In this document: piece after piece, positions 1 through 9,245 of the stretch
How positions within the stretch are numbered: the first letter of the stretch is position 1
Layout: each line of letters begins with the position of its first letter
Assembly: GCA_024742875.1 (NCBI GenBank)
Contig: JANSXP010000002.1
Coordinates: forward strand, 62,001 to 126,000
DNA: 64,000 nucleotides
Direction: 5' to 3'
From: Planctomycetaceae bacterium
Lineage (GTDB): Bacteria > Planctomycetota > Planctomycetia > Planctomycetales > Planctomycetaceae
Notes under the pieces: model-generated
What the model was told of the DNA's origin: nothing
The model's input: only the letters and a program-made list of their open reading frames with translations
The model's database searches: none
Made by a program: the position numbers and the translations under genes

Positions 1-396
1 GACACGACCTGCTTGTACAACTGGCAATTCGCGATTTCAAGCACCCGGTGAAACGCGTCTACAATGTTGACCGAATCACATGCCACCCTGACCAAAGGCC
101 TGATTTAAAGCTCCACAACCAGTCGCCGACTGCCAAAATGCCACTCAGCATGGAAGTGTCATTTTGGCACCAGTGGCGACATGCGACAGTCGGAAAGGGC
201 CTGCCAGATTGGCCCGCACGCGTCACGGCGTGACCGCACAGCTCCCCACAAACCTTTGTTGTTAAACCACTTAGAGAACCCACTGAGTTTTGGCGCGCGT
301 TGTGCTAACCCTTCACCCGACAATTAGTTTTCCAGGTGTCGAGCACACTTCCCCATAAGCCTATCGAAATCACATCCGCGAACAGGAGTTCCTATC
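1..396 (+). other. dnaK upstream region, no gene seen
   Basis: This stretch precedes dnaK and holds no convincing coding frame; the two overlapping short frames here resemble no family. It contains a long imperfect inverted repeat (listed separately at 122-180). A TACAAT hexamer lies at 60-65, which could be a -10 box, but no good -35 box stands 16-18 bp before it. I looked for a CIRCE element (TTAGCACTC-N9-GAGTGCTAA) and did not find one. The dnaK ribosome binding site AGGAG is at 384-388. Confidence 0.6.
122..180. promoter_or_regulatory. Long imperfect inverted repeat upstream of dnaK
   Basis: The core arms TGCCAAAATG (131-140) and CATTTTGGCA (160-169) are exact inverted repeats. They extend inward by CACT/AGTG after one mismatch. 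They extend outward by ACTG/CAGT and GTCGCC/GGCGAC with small bulges, so nearly the whole 59 bases can fold or bind a dimeric protein. Each core arm is also a near-palindrome of the form TGNCA-TTT-TGNCA. It lies about 220 bases before the dnaK start. A stress-regulator operator is inferred from position and symmetry only; a hairpin in a long leader is the alternative. Confidence 0.5.
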
Positions 397-2304
397 ATGG
401 CCGTTTCAGGTGAAAAAATTATCGGTATCGACCTCGGTACCACCAACTCTGTCGTCTCCGTCATGGAAGGCGGCGAGCCCAAAGTGATTGCCAATCAGGA
501 AGGCAGTCGCACCACCCCCAGCGTCATCGCCTTCACGGACAAGGGCGAAACGCTGGTTGGCGATCCGGCCAAACGACAGGCCGTCACCAACCCCACCAAC
601 ACGATTTACTCCATCAAACGATTCATGGGGCGACGGCACAGCGAAGTGCAGTCTGAAGAAAAAATCGTGCCCTATGACGTGGTAGGGGCCGACAGTGACT
701 ATGTCAAAGTGAATGTGAACGGCAAAGAGTATACGCCGCCGGAGATTTCTGCGCTCGTGCTGCGAAAGCTCAAGGAAGCCTCCGAAAGCTATCTGGGCCA
801 CACGGTCAACAAAGCGGTCATCACGGTCCCCGCATACTTCAACGACGCACAGCGCCAGGCCACCAAAGACGCCGGACAGATTGCCGGTCTGGAAGTCTCT
901 CGCATCATCAATGAGCCGACGGCCGCTGCTCTGGCTTACGGGCTGGACAAAAAGCAGGAAGAGAAGATCGTGGTCTTTGACCTGGGCGGCGGTACCTTCG
1001 ACGTTTCCATCCTGGAAGTCGGCGATGAACTCGTGGAAGTGCTGAGCACCAATGGTGACACGCACCTTGGTGGTGACGACTTTGACGAAGTCCTGATCGA
1101 TCACATCGCCGACGAATTCAAAAAGAGCGACGGCATCGATCTGCGCAGCGACCCCATGGCACTGCAGCGTCTTCGTGAGGCTGCTGAGAAAGCCAAGAAA
1201 GAACTGTCAACTGCGCAGACTTCCGACATCAACCTGCCGTTCATTACGGCTGACGCCAGCGGTGCCAAACACCTGCAGATGTCAATTTCCCGCGGTGACT
1301 TTGAGCGCCTGATCGACCCACTGGTTGAGCGCTGCCGCGGCCCTGTTGAGAACGCACTGAAGGACGCCAAACTGTCTTCAGGCGAGATCAGTGAAGTAGT
1401 GCTCGTGGGTGGCTCAACGCGAGTCCCCAAAGTGCAGGCCTTCGTCAAAGAGATGTTTGGCAAAGAGCCTCATCAGGGTGTGAATCCTGATGAAGTCGTC
1501 TCACTGGGTGCCGCCATTCAGGGTGGTATTATCGCCGGCGACGTCAAAGACGTGGTTCTGCTGGACGTGACTCCGCTGTCGCTGGGCATTGAGACCGAAG
1601 GCGGCATCATGACAAACCTGGTGGAGCGCAACACGACGATTCCAACCACGAAGTCAGAGACGTTCTCCACAGCAGCCGACAATCAGCCGGCAGTGACTGT
1701 TCGCGTGTTCCAGGGGGAACGCCGCATGGCCACAGACAACCGCCTGCTGGATCAGTTCGACCTGTCCGACATTCCGCCCGCACCGCGCGGTGTGCCGCAG
1801 ATTGAAGTGACGTTCGATATCGATGTGAACGGCATCCTCAATGTGTCGGCCAAAGACAAAGCCACGGGCAAAGAGCACAGCGTTCAAATCAAGCAGTCCA
1901 GTGGACTGTCAGATGACGAGATCGAACGCATGCGAAAAGACGGTGAAGCGCACGCTGAGGAAGACAAGAAGAAAGAAGAGCTGGCCAAAGCCCGCAATGA
2001 AGCTTCCACGCTGGTGCACCAGACCGAAAAAACGATGAAGGAACACGAGGACAAACTGGACGATGCCTCCAAAGAGGCCATCACGGCTTCGTGTGAAAAG
2101 GTGAAGAAAGCGGCCGAAGGCGAAGATCCCGCGGCCATCACCTCGGCACTGGAAGAGCTGGCTCAGGCCAGCCAGGGGCTGTACCAGCACATGCAGGCGG
2201 CCGCTGAGGCAGCCGGCGGTGACGAAAGTGCAGAGCCCGCCGGTGCCACCGCCGGCGCTGGTGATGATGACATCATCGACGCCGACTTCGAGAAGAAAGA
2301 GTAG
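397..2304 (+). CDS. dnaK: Chaperone protein DnaK (Hsp70)
   Basis: This is the ATP-dependent Hsp70 chaperone that binds exposed hydrophobic peptide segments in the cytoplasm, working with DnaJ and GrpE. The 635-residue length is normal. The N-terminal ATPase domain carries the phosphate-binding [10 protein letters not shown] signature (residues 10-19), the second Hsp70 signature around [12 protein letters not shown] and the third around [13 protein letters not shown]. The substrate-binding beta domain follows, then a helical lid, and the protein ends in an acidic [13 protein letters not shown] tail typical of bacterial DnaK. The start is set by AGGAG eight bases before ATG. No grpE, hrcA or dnaJ is adjacent; clpB follows after 298 bases. 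Regulation may involve the inverted repeat at 122-180. Confidence 0.98.
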   Translation: MAVSGEKIIGIDLGTTNSVVSVMEGGEPKVIANQEGSRTTPSVIAFTDKGETLVGDPAKRQAVTNPTNTIYSIKRFMGRRHSEVQSEEKIVPYDVVGADSDYVKVNVNGKEYTPPEISALVLRKLKEASESYLGHTVNKAVITVPAYFNDAQRQATKDAGQIAGLEVSRIINEPTAAALAYGLDKKQEEKIVVFDLGGGTFDVSILEVGDELVEVLSTNGDTHLGGDDFDEVLIDHIADEFKKSDGIDLRSDPMALQRLREAAEKAKKELSTAQTSDINLPFITADASGAKHLQMSISRGDFERLIDPLVERCRGPVENALKDAKLSSGEISEVVLVGGSTRVPKVQAFVKEMFGKEPHQGVNPDEVVSLGAAIQGGIIAGDVKDVVLLDVTPLSLGIETEGGIMTNLVERNTTIPTTKSETFSTAADNQPAVTVRVFQGERRMATDNRLLDQFDLSDIPPAPRGVPQIEVTFDIDVNGILNVSAKDKATGKEHSVQIKQSSGLSDDEIERMRKDGEAHAEEDKKKEELAKARNEASTLVHQTEKTMKEHEDKLDDASKEAITASCEKVKKAAEGEDPAAITSALEELAQASQGLYQHMQAAAEAAGGDESAEPAGATAGAGDDDIIDADFEKKE

Positions 2305-2504
2305 ACCGCGACCGGTTTCGCGTCCGGTTGTCAGCCTCGCCAATCAGGACTCGGCGGTCACCCCACGTGACTGCCGGGCAGCCTGCGGCCCTCCTCACAG
2401 AGTCATCTCTGCGAGGTCTGCTGCGCGCCGCTGAACCTTAACGAACATCCCCTCCTTCAGGCGACATCTCAGCCTGACCCTCATCCGTGACAGCCCACGC
2501 CCTG

Positions 2505-2552
2505 GCGCAAACCCGATCGGGCGTAAACCTGACCGGGCGTAAACCTGACCGG
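2505..2552. repeat. Three tandem copies of a 16-bp unit between dnaK and clpB
   Basis: Two identical units GCGTAAACCTGACCGG occupy 2521-2536 and 2537-2552. A diverged copy that matches at 13 of 16 positions precedes them at 2505-2520. The array ends about 50 bases before clpB, inside its likely leader. There is no dyad symmetry good enough for a terminator. The function is unknown; similar short arrays lie in other gaps of this window. Confidence 0.85.
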
Positions 2553-2602
2553 GCGGCGGCATACAGCAGCAAGGACCCATCCCCCAGAAAGGAGCCTCTC
2601 TC

Positions 2603-5218
2603 ATGGCATTCCATCCCGAAAAACTGACCGTGAAGGCCCGCCAGGCCATCAGCAACGCAAAAGAAATCGCCGAACGGAAAAAGCATCGCTTCATCCGTCC
2701 GCTGCATCTGCTGCAGGCCCTGCTGGAGGAAGATCAGGGAATCATGAAGCCGCTCCTGCAGCGTATCGGCGTCAACCTGGGCCAACTGGCCTCCATGGTC
2801 GAAGGGGAACTGGAGCGGCAGCCCACGACATCCGGTCAGGACACTGTGGACGCGGCTCCGGAAACTGTCAAAGTGCTGGATACCGCCGCCCGCAAGTCTC
2901 GCGACATGGGCGATGAGTACACCTCCACCGAACACCTGTTGATTGCTCTGACCGAAGTGGACGATCAGGCACAACGTCTGCTCCAGCTGAATGCTGTCAA
3001 CTCTGACGACATCAATCAGGCGCTGCAGGAGATTCGCGGCGGCCAGAGCGTCACCGACGATAACCCGGAGGAGAAGTATCAGGCACTCGAAAAATACGGC
3101 ATCGATCTGGTACAGGCAGCGCGGGATGGAAAAATCGACCCGGTCATCGGCCGCGATACGGAAATTCGCCGCGTCATCCAGGTGCTGTCACGTCGTCGCA
3201 AGAACAACCCGGTGCTGATCGGGGAACCGGGAGTGGGCAAGACGGCCATTGTGGAAGGACTGGCGCATCGCATCGTGCTGGGGGACGTGCCACAAAACCT
3301 GAAAGACAAACAGGTGTTTGCGCTCGACCTTGGCGCCCTCGTGGCCGGTGCCAAGTATCGCGGAGAATTTGAAGATCGCCTCAAAGCCGTGCTGAAAGAA
3401 GTCCAGCGATCAGACGGCCAGATCATCATGTTCATTGATGAGTTGCACACGGTCGTGGGTGCCGGAAACAGCGAAGGCGCCATGGATGCCTCCAATCTGC
3501 TGAAACCTGCGCTGGCCCGTGGTGAACTGCACTGCGTGGGCGCCACTACGCTGGATGAATATCGCAAGCACATTGAAAAGGATCCAGCGCTGGAACGTCG
3601 CTTCCAGCCGGTCACCGTCCAGGAGCCCAACGTCGAGGACACCATTTCAATTCTGCGTGGCCTGAAGGATCGTTATGAGAGCCATCACGGCGTGCGGATT
3701 ACCGACGACTCTCTGATTGCCGCCGCCACACTGTCGGATCGCTACATCAGTGATCGCTTCCTGCCGGACAAGGCCATCGATCTGGTTGACGAAGCGGCCA
3801 GTCGACTGCGGATGGAGATTGACTCCATGCCGGCGGAAATTGACGAGGCCACCCGCACACTCACCCGCATGCAGATTGAAGCGGCCGCGCTGGAAAAAGA
3901 AACCAGCGACGACAGCAAAGAGCGACTGGCCGAGCTGCGACGGCAAATTGCCGAAAACGAAGAATCCACCAATCAGCTGAAGGCCAAATGGGAAGTCGAA
4001 AAAGCGGCCATCTCCGGTCTGAAACCTCTCAAGGAGGACATCGAGCGGCTGCGCACCAACTACACTCAGGCGTTCAGCAGGGCCCAAAAGACCAACAGCA
4101 ACGAAGACTATCAGGAAGCCTTCGTTGCCGAACAGGCGCTCCGAACGGCCGAACAACAGCTGGCAGAAATGGAAAGCCGTTCGGCTCAGCTTAATGAGAA
4201 CGCCGAGGACCGACTGCTGCGCGAAGAGGTGACAGAAGAAGATGTGGCCCGCGTGGTGAGCCTGTGGACGGGCGTTCCGGTGGCCCGCATGATGCAGGGC
4301 GAGCGGGAAAAGCTGCTGCGGATGGAGGAGGAAATCCACAAGAGAATGATCAACCAGCACGAAGCCGTGGAGGCGGTCTCCAATGCCGTGCGTCGTTCAC
4401 GCTCGGGCATGCAGGATCCCAATCGCCCAATCGGCTCGTTCATGTTTCTGGGGCCCACGGGCGTCGGCAAGACAGAGCTGTGCAAAGCGCTGGCCGAGTT
4501 TCTGTTTGACGACGAACGCAGCATGGTGCGGATCGACATGAGTGAGTTCATGGAACGGCACTCGGTCGCCCGGCTGATCGGTGCGCCTCCAGGCTACGTC
4601 GGCTACGAAGAAGGAGGTCGCCTGACGGAGGCCGTACGTCGCAATCCGTACTGCGTGATTCTGCTGGATGAAATCGAGAAGGCGCATCGCGATGTATTCA
4701 ATGTGCTGCTGCAGCTGCTGGACGATGGTCGCCTGACAGACAGCCAGGGACGGACGGTCGACTTCAGCAACTGCCTGATCGTGATGACTTCGAACATCGG
4801 CAGTCAGGCCATTATGGAGCTGGCCACCGATGATGCCGATCCCAAAGAGATTCATAACCGCTGCATGGATGCGCTGCAGGCTCACTTTCTGCCGGAATTT
4901 CTCAACCGAGTGGACGAGGTGATCGTCTTTCACCCGCTGGGCCGGGAAGAAATCCGCGAAATCGTCGACCTGCAGATCGGACAGCTGGATCGGCAGCTGC
5001 AGGCCAACGGCTACCGACTGGAAGTCACAGATGACGCCAGGCAGTTGCTGGCCAATGAGGGCTATGATCAGAAGTACGGAGCCAGGCCTCTGAAACGTGT
5101 GATTCAGCAGCGACTGCAGAACGCACTGGCCAATGAAATCCTGGCGGGGCGTTTTGCGGAAGGCGCCACGATCCACATCGATGCCGCGGCTGACGGATTT
5201 ATCTTTCAGACGCAGTAA
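2603..5218 (+). CDS. clpB: ATP-dependent disaggregase ClpB
   Basis: ClpB is the hexameric AAA+ disaggregase that pulls proteins out of aggregates together with DnaK. At 871 residues it is full length. The order is an N-terminal Clp repeat domain (1-145), NBD1 with Walker A GEPGVGKT (207-214) and Walker [10 protein letters not shown] (274-282), a coiled-coil middle domain (about 400-530) which distinguishes ClpB from ClpC/ClpA, and NBD2 with Walker A GPTGVGKT (617-624) and the [11 protein letters not shown] Walker B. No ClpP-docking loop is expected in this family. AAAGGAG at 2588-2594 sits eight bases before the ATG. It follows dnaK on the same strand, but the 298-base gap with a tandem repeat leaves open whether they share a transcript. 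Confidence 0.98.
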   Translation: MAFHPEKLTVKARQAISNAKEIAERKKHRFIRPLHLLQALLEEDQGIMKPLLQRIGVNLGQLASMVEGELERQPTTSGQDTVDAAPETVKVLDTAARKSRDMGDEYTSTEHLLIALTEVDDQAQRLLQLNAVNSDDINQALQEIRGGQSVTDDNPEEKYQALEKYGIDLVQAARDGKIDPVIGRDTEIRRVIQVLSRRRKNNPVLIGEPGVGKTAIVEGLAHRIVLGDVPQNLKDKQVFALDLGALVAGAKYRGEFEDRLKAVLKEVQRSDGQIIMFIDELHTVVGAGNSEGAMDASNLLKPALARGELHCVGATTLDEYRKHIEKDPALERRFQPVTVQEPNVEDTISILRGLKDRYESHHGVRITDDSLIAAATLSDRYISDRFLPDKAIDLVDEAASRLRMEIDSMPAEIDEATRTLTRMQIEAAALEKETSDDSKERLAELRRQIAENEESTNQLKAKWEVEKAAISGLKPLKEDIERLRTNYTQAFSRAQKTNSNEDYQEAFVAEQALRTAEQQLAEMESRSAQLNENAEDRLLREEVTEEDVARVVSLWTGVPVARMMQGEREKLLRMEEEIHKRMINQHEAVEAVSNAVRRSRSGMQDPNRPIGSFMFLGPTGVGKTELCKALAEFLFDDERSMVRIDMSEFMERHSVARLIGAPPGYVGYEEGGRLTEAVRRNPYCVILLDEIEKAHRDVFNVLLQLLDDGRLTDSQGRTVDFSNCLIVMTSNIGSQAIMELATDDADPKEIHNRCMDALQAHFLPEFLNRVDEVIVFHPLGREEIREIVDLQIGQLDRQLQANGYRLEVTDDARQLLANEGYDQKYGARPLKRVIQQRLQNALANEILAGRFAEGATIHIDAAADGFIFQTQ

Positions 5219-5234
5219 TTGTTACGGATGTTCT

Positions 5235-5263
5235 CACGGCCGCAGGGAGGCGGCCGTGTTTCT
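5235..5263 (+). terminator. Rho-independent terminator after clpB
   Basis: A perfect 9-bp stem, CACGGCCGC (5235-5243) and GCGGCCGTG (5250-5258), closes a six-base AGGGAG loop. It is followed by TTTCTGT, a short U-rich tail. It starts 17 bases after the clpB stop and also separates it from the convergent gene on the minus strand. Confidence 0.75.
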
Positions 5264-5290
5264 GTGCACCGTCCATCGAGGTTGCGACGT

Positions 5291-8200
5291 CTAATAATTG
5301 ACCGGCTGTGAGGATCTCAGATAAGCAAACAGATCCCGCAGCTGCTGCGGGCTGAGTGACCGCAGCGTGCCTTCGGGCATGATGGAAACAGGACTCACGC
5401 TCATGTTGTCAATTTCATCACGCGGCAGCGTCACACTGGAACCATCCACGCTGCGCAGCAGCACCACGCGGTCATCCTGATCCGTCAGAAAGCCGTTGAA
5501 CAGCCGACCGTTGACCGTCACGACCTGATGATTCTCATAGCCTTCGCGAATTTCCAGACTCGGATTGATGATGTTGGGCAGCATCCGCGACAGGTCCGTG
5601 CGCTGGAATGATGTCAGATCAGGCCCCACGTCCCCCCCTTCTTCAAACAGGCGATGACAGCGTCCGCAGTTTTTCACGAACAGCCGTTTGCCGGTCCTGG
5701 GATTGCCTGAGCCCTCCGCCAGCGTGGCCGTGACGGCCAGGGTCTCGGCTTTCATTTGTGCGGTTGTCGCTCCCTGAACGGTCCCCCAGATTGTGGCCAC
5801 CGTCTCATGGATCATGGGTCGATCGTGCAGCAGCATGCGACGAACGGCCGCCGCGCTGATTTGGTCACGTGCAACCTGTCCCGCACTCACCGCCTTCAGC
5901 AGGCTCAGTGACCAGTCAGCACGGGAACTGAGCACCGTTTCTGCCACCACGCCTGTTTCCGACGACCAACCAGGCAGACGTTGCAGAATCTCGCGTGCGA
6001 CCTGAGGCTCATTGTAGTGCCCCAAAGCGGTAAGTGTCGCAGCCAGCAGCCGTTCGTCCGAATCATCCAGTGCCGCAAGCAGGATCTGTTTTGCCTGTGC
6101 TGTGCCCAGCTCTCCAAATGTTTCCAGATACAGGCTGCGCTGCGATACCGTGCCGCGTTTTTGCCGAACATCCTGCTGGGCCTCGTCGATGGCAGCCTGA
6201 TCTCCGGTTCGCATCCGCAAAACGGAAGAGGCATGTCCGGTCGCCACGACAGCCGTCATCAGTTCCGCGGGTATCGTATTCAAAGAACGACCCTGCACGG
6301 CCGTCTCAAACCCGACGGCCAGCTGACGGCGAATAACTTCGTCCCCGGATGTCTGCAGCAGCCGAGTGGCGGCCAGCAGTTCGGCTCGTGTGCCGGACTG
6401 CACATAGCGGCGGATCAGCCGCTGCGCGATGTGCTCCGCGTACAGTCGTCCTGACACCACGTCAGCGTCCGAGGCGAGCAGGCTCTGGACCAGCGTGCGA
6501 CCGACATCTGCTGACAGATGACGCTCAATGGCCCACCACAGCATCAGCGGCTGATGGACGTCGTTGGCGTCTTCGTCGTAACTGAGCAGCTGACGAACAA
6601 TGGGAATCGCGTCGGCCGCCGGCAGACGTCGGGAGGATGCGGCCAGTTGTCTTCGCACGAACGGGTACGCCTCATCGGCCGCCAGCTGTCGCAGCGCCGC
6701 AACGGTCGCTGCCCCAACGTGTTTCCGATTGCCCAGCAGCTGCACCACCCAGCCGCGCACAAATGGGTCAACGTGAGCGAGAAGACGAGTGGCTCTGGTT
6801 TCGGACAGTCCGCCCGACTGGTGCAGGGCCCACAGATATTCGCGGGCCAGCTGGCCGGTGGCCTCAAACACCATCTGATCCAGCCGGTCCGTGAGTGAGC
6901 CATCGCGCCGATCACCCAGTACCCGAAGCGCCGTCTGACGCTGGGTGCGTGTTCCGCCGGCCAGCACGCCCATCAGAGCTTCGGACGACATCCTCTGCTG
7001 ATCGCCGACGTCAGCCACCAGCGGCTGTCTGCCCCGCAGCCGATAGATGCGGCCATTCCTACGATCAATGCGTCCCGCATAGTGACTGCTGTGATCAATC
7101 CGCTGTTCATACATATCCGCCACATAAACGGCGCCATCCGGACCGGTCTTGATGTCGACAGGCCGAAACCAGGGATCATCGGTTTTCAGCACACGGCTGA
7201 CATCTTTGGTCTGAAACGAAGTCCCATCGGCCCACACATCGCTAAGCACAATCTGTCCCTGCAGAGGCTCTATGCCAAACAGCCGACCACGGTAAGCGGG
7301 CGGCAGCTGTCGGTCTTCGTAAATGATAAAGTTGTGCGTGAACCGCGCGACCTTGTGATGCTTCATAGCACTGAAGTAGCCAAAGGCATAAGGATTGGAC
7401 AGCGGGCCGTGCTTACCGAACCCCTTGCGCGAGTATCCTCCCTGCACGTAATGAAAGCCGCGCGTGTCGCCGCCGTTGTGCCCGGAAAAGATGTTGCCGA
7501 CCGAATCAATCTCACAGCCGAACGTATTGCCACCACCTTCCGCGAAGACTTCAAACGTTCTGCGCTCCGGATGGTATCGCCAGATCTGCTGCCCCATAGT
7601 CTGCACGGCAGGCCTGCGGGAACCGGGTTGCCGCACAGCCGCGGACACCGTGCTGCCCTGAGCGCCGTACAGCCAGCCATCCGGCCCAAACCGCAGGCTG
7701 TTGATGACCGAATGGGAGTCCTCCAGCCCAAATCCTTCCAGCAGCACCTGCGGATCGCCATCAGGAACATCATCGCCGTCCAGATCAGGATAGAACAGCA
7801 GATACGGCGGATTGGTGACGAACACACCTCCACGACCGATGGCAAAAGACGTGGCGATGTTCAGACCGTCCACGAACGTCGTATGCGAATCGAGTCGACC
7901 GTCGCCGGTGGTGTCCTCATGAATGGAAATGCGGTCCCGCCCAGCTGCACCAAACGGCGGTGGTTCGGGCACACGGTCGTAGACGCTGCGCAGGTACACG
8001 TCCCGGCTGACCATGCTGACACCAGCCACGTCAGGATACTGCCGATACTCCATCACCCACAGTCGGCCACGGGCGTCCCATGCCATAAACAGCGGCTGGC
8101 TGATCTCCGGCTCTGACAGCACCAGTTCCAGCTGCAGATCATCGGCCAGCTCAAACGAATCCAGGGCCGCCTGTGGCGACAGGGCAGCGCGGTCACCCGC

Positions 8201-8794
8201 TCTTTGTGCAATAAACCGCTCGACATCCGGGACTGCTTCCACGGTCTCAAAAGTGGGCGCGTCAGCTGTCGCTTGCGTGGCCCAGGCGGGATCGTCCCCC
8301 GGTCGATACAGCCATTCCCCGGACAGACGAATGCCCTCCTGCCGCTTTCTGTGCACCAGCACAGGCGGGGCGACACTGAAGTTGGGTCGGGGGTCATCCT
8401 GAAACACGCGAATCGCCAGCGTGTTGACTTTGCCCGGGCGCAGCAGCTTTTCCACAGAAAATCGCCCGGTCGCTCCCAGACCACTGCGATAAACGGGCGG
8501 CAGACTGCCGATGGCTCCCGCCGTGGTTCCGTTGATCAAAATCACACGAGCATCATCCAGCGCCTCGACAGAAAGCTGGATTGTTCCGTCTGTCCAGTCC
8601 GGTGGAATCCGTACGTCACAGCGATACCAGCTATAGCCGTCAACAGGCTTTCGCGGTCCGGCAGGCACACGTCGCCATGCATCCGGAATCTGCAGGCGGT
8701 GCCACTCGGCGGCGGACGTGGGTGCCCCGATCTTTACCTCATCCGCAGTCGCCAGCGAACACACCGCCGCGGCTGTCACCAGCCATCTGATCAT
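5291..8794 (-). CDS. PVC-type haem-binding membrane-bound dehydrogenase
   Basis: This large exported protein (1167 residues from this start) has the planctomycete/verrucomicrobial layout seen in TIGR02604/TIGR02603 proteins. After a signal peptide (MIRWLVTAAAVCSLATA) comes a beta-sandwich of glycoside-hydrolase-2 sugar-binding type, then a glucose/sorbosone-dehydrogenase-like propeller (from about residue 220, beginning ELADDLQLELVLSEPEI), then HEAT-like helical repeats, then a C-terminal cytochrome c domain with CGRCH about 120 residues from the end. A periplasmic redox role on sugars is usually assumed but rarely proven. I chose the ATG at 8794 over one nine codons earlier because it begins the signal peptide directly and has GAGAAGG upstream. 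It lies downstream of the AAA/PspA cluster on the same strand, 116 bases away. Confidence 0.88.
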   Translation of the reverse strand: MIRWLVTAAAVCSLATADEVKIGAPTSAAEWHRLQIPDAWRRVPAGPRKPVDGYSWYRCDVRIPPDWTDGTIQLSVEALDDARVILINGTTAGAIGSLPPVYRSGLGATGRFSVEKLLRPGKVNTLAIRVFQDDPRPNFSVAPPVLVHRKRQEGIRLSGEWLYRPGDDPAWATQATADAPTFETVEAVPDVERFIAQRAGDRAALSPQAALDSFELADDLQLELVLSEPEISQPLFMAWDARGRLWVMEYRQYPDVAGVSMVSRDVYLRSVYDRVPEPPPFGAAGRDRISIHEDTTGDGRLDSHTTFVDGLNIATSFAIGRGGVFVTNPPYLLFYPDLDGDDVPDGDPQVLLEGFGLEDSHSVINSLRFGPDGWLYGAQGSTVSAAVRQPGSRRPAVQTMGQQIWRYHPERRTFEVFAEGGGNTFGCEIDSVGNIFSGHNGGDTRGFHYVQGGYSRKGFGKHGPLSNPYAFGYFSAMKHHKVARFTHNFIIYEDRQLPPAYRGRLFGIEPLQGQIVLSDVWADGTSFQTKDVSRVLKTDDPWFRPVDIKTGPDGAVYVADMYEQRIDHSSHYAGRIDRRNGRIYRLRGRQPLVADVGDQQRMSSEALMGVLAGGTRTQRQTALRVLGDRRDGSLTDRLDQMVFEATGQLAREYLWALHQSGGLSETRATRLLAHVDPFVRGWVVQLLGNRKHVGAATVAALRQLAADEAYPFVRRQLAASSRRLPAADAIPIVRQLLSYDEDANDVHQPLMLWWAIERHLSADVGRTLVQSLLASDADVVSGRLYAEHIAQRLIRRYVQSGTRAELLAATRLLQTSGDEVIRRQLAVGFETAVQGRSLNTIPAELMTAVVATGHASSVLRMRTGDQAAIDEAQQDVRQKRGTVSQRSLYLETFGELGTAQAKQILLAALDDSDERLLAATLTALGHYNEPQVAREILQRLPGWSSETGVVAETVLSSRADWSLSLLKAVSAGQVARDQISAAAVRRMLLHDRPMIHETVATIWGTVQGATTAQMKAETLAVTATLAEGSGNPRTGKRLFVKNCGRCHRLFEEGGDVGPDLTSFQRTDLSRMLPNIINPSLEIREGYENHQVVTVNGRLFNGFLTDQDDRVVLLRSVDGSSVTLPRDEIDNMSVSPVSIMPEGTLRSLSPQQLRDLFAYLRSSQPVNY

Positions 8795-8910
8795 ATCCCG
8801 ACCCTTCTCGGAAACTCCCAACCGCAGATCGCTGCGACGGCCGTTCGAGGTTGCCGATTATCGCCGCGACGATCGAATTCTAACAGCAACGCGTTCCTGT
8901 CTGTATGTGA

Positions 8911-9198
8911 TCAGCCGCGGAACATGGACGCCCGCATCTTCTGCATCTCATAGGTGAACTGCATGATATCGTAAGCATTCAGCTCACACAGCAGCCGCGT
9001 GACTTTGGCGTGCGTCTCGTCATCGAGCCCCTCTTCCACGTCCTTCATCACTTCAACCAGACGAGCTTCCTGATCACTGATTTCTTTATCCGAAATCACG
9101 CCATCCTGAAACGCGCGGACAAAACTGTCCAGCTGCTTGGCATATTCGTCGATCAGTGGTTCGTTGGTATCCGGGTCAATCCAGCTCTTGCGTGTCAT
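8911..9198 (-). CDS. Small conserved-looking helical protein, third gene of PspA-AAA cluster
   Basis: I do not recognise a family. The 95-residue protein is soluble, acidic and predicted to be almost wholly helical. It begins MTRKSWIDPDTNEPLIDEYA and ends with a Met-rich helix (EMQKMRASMFRG). There is no signal peptide or membrane segment. It starts 47 bases after the AAA ATPase stop, with GGAAAG in front of the ATG, so it probably belongs to the same transcript as the ATPase and PspA. Context suggests an accessory or adaptor of the ATPase; this is inference. Confidence 0.7.
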   Translation of the reverse strand: MTRKSWIDPDTNEPLIDEYAKQLDSFVRAFQDGVISDKEISDQEARLVEVMKDVEEGLDDETHAKVTRLLCELNAYDIMQFTYEMQKMRASMFRG

Positions 9199-9245
9199 GA
9201 GACGTTCTTTCCAAAGCGTGGACCGTCAGCGTCCACAGGGTTGAG

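Noticed and set aside
1-396. A CIRCE element for HrcA upstream of dnaK.
   Set aside because: No TTAGCACTC-N9-GAGTGCTAA or close variant is present; the dyad at 122-180 has a different sequence.
2305-2504. Small ACCGG/CCGGT and GCCG/CGGC stems after dnaK as a terminator.
   Set aside because: The stems are only four or five base pairs and no T run follows.
7082-8116. Long plus-strand frame opposite the PVC dehydrogenase.
   Set aside because: It is the complement of the propeller region, has no family similarity and lacks a ribosome site.
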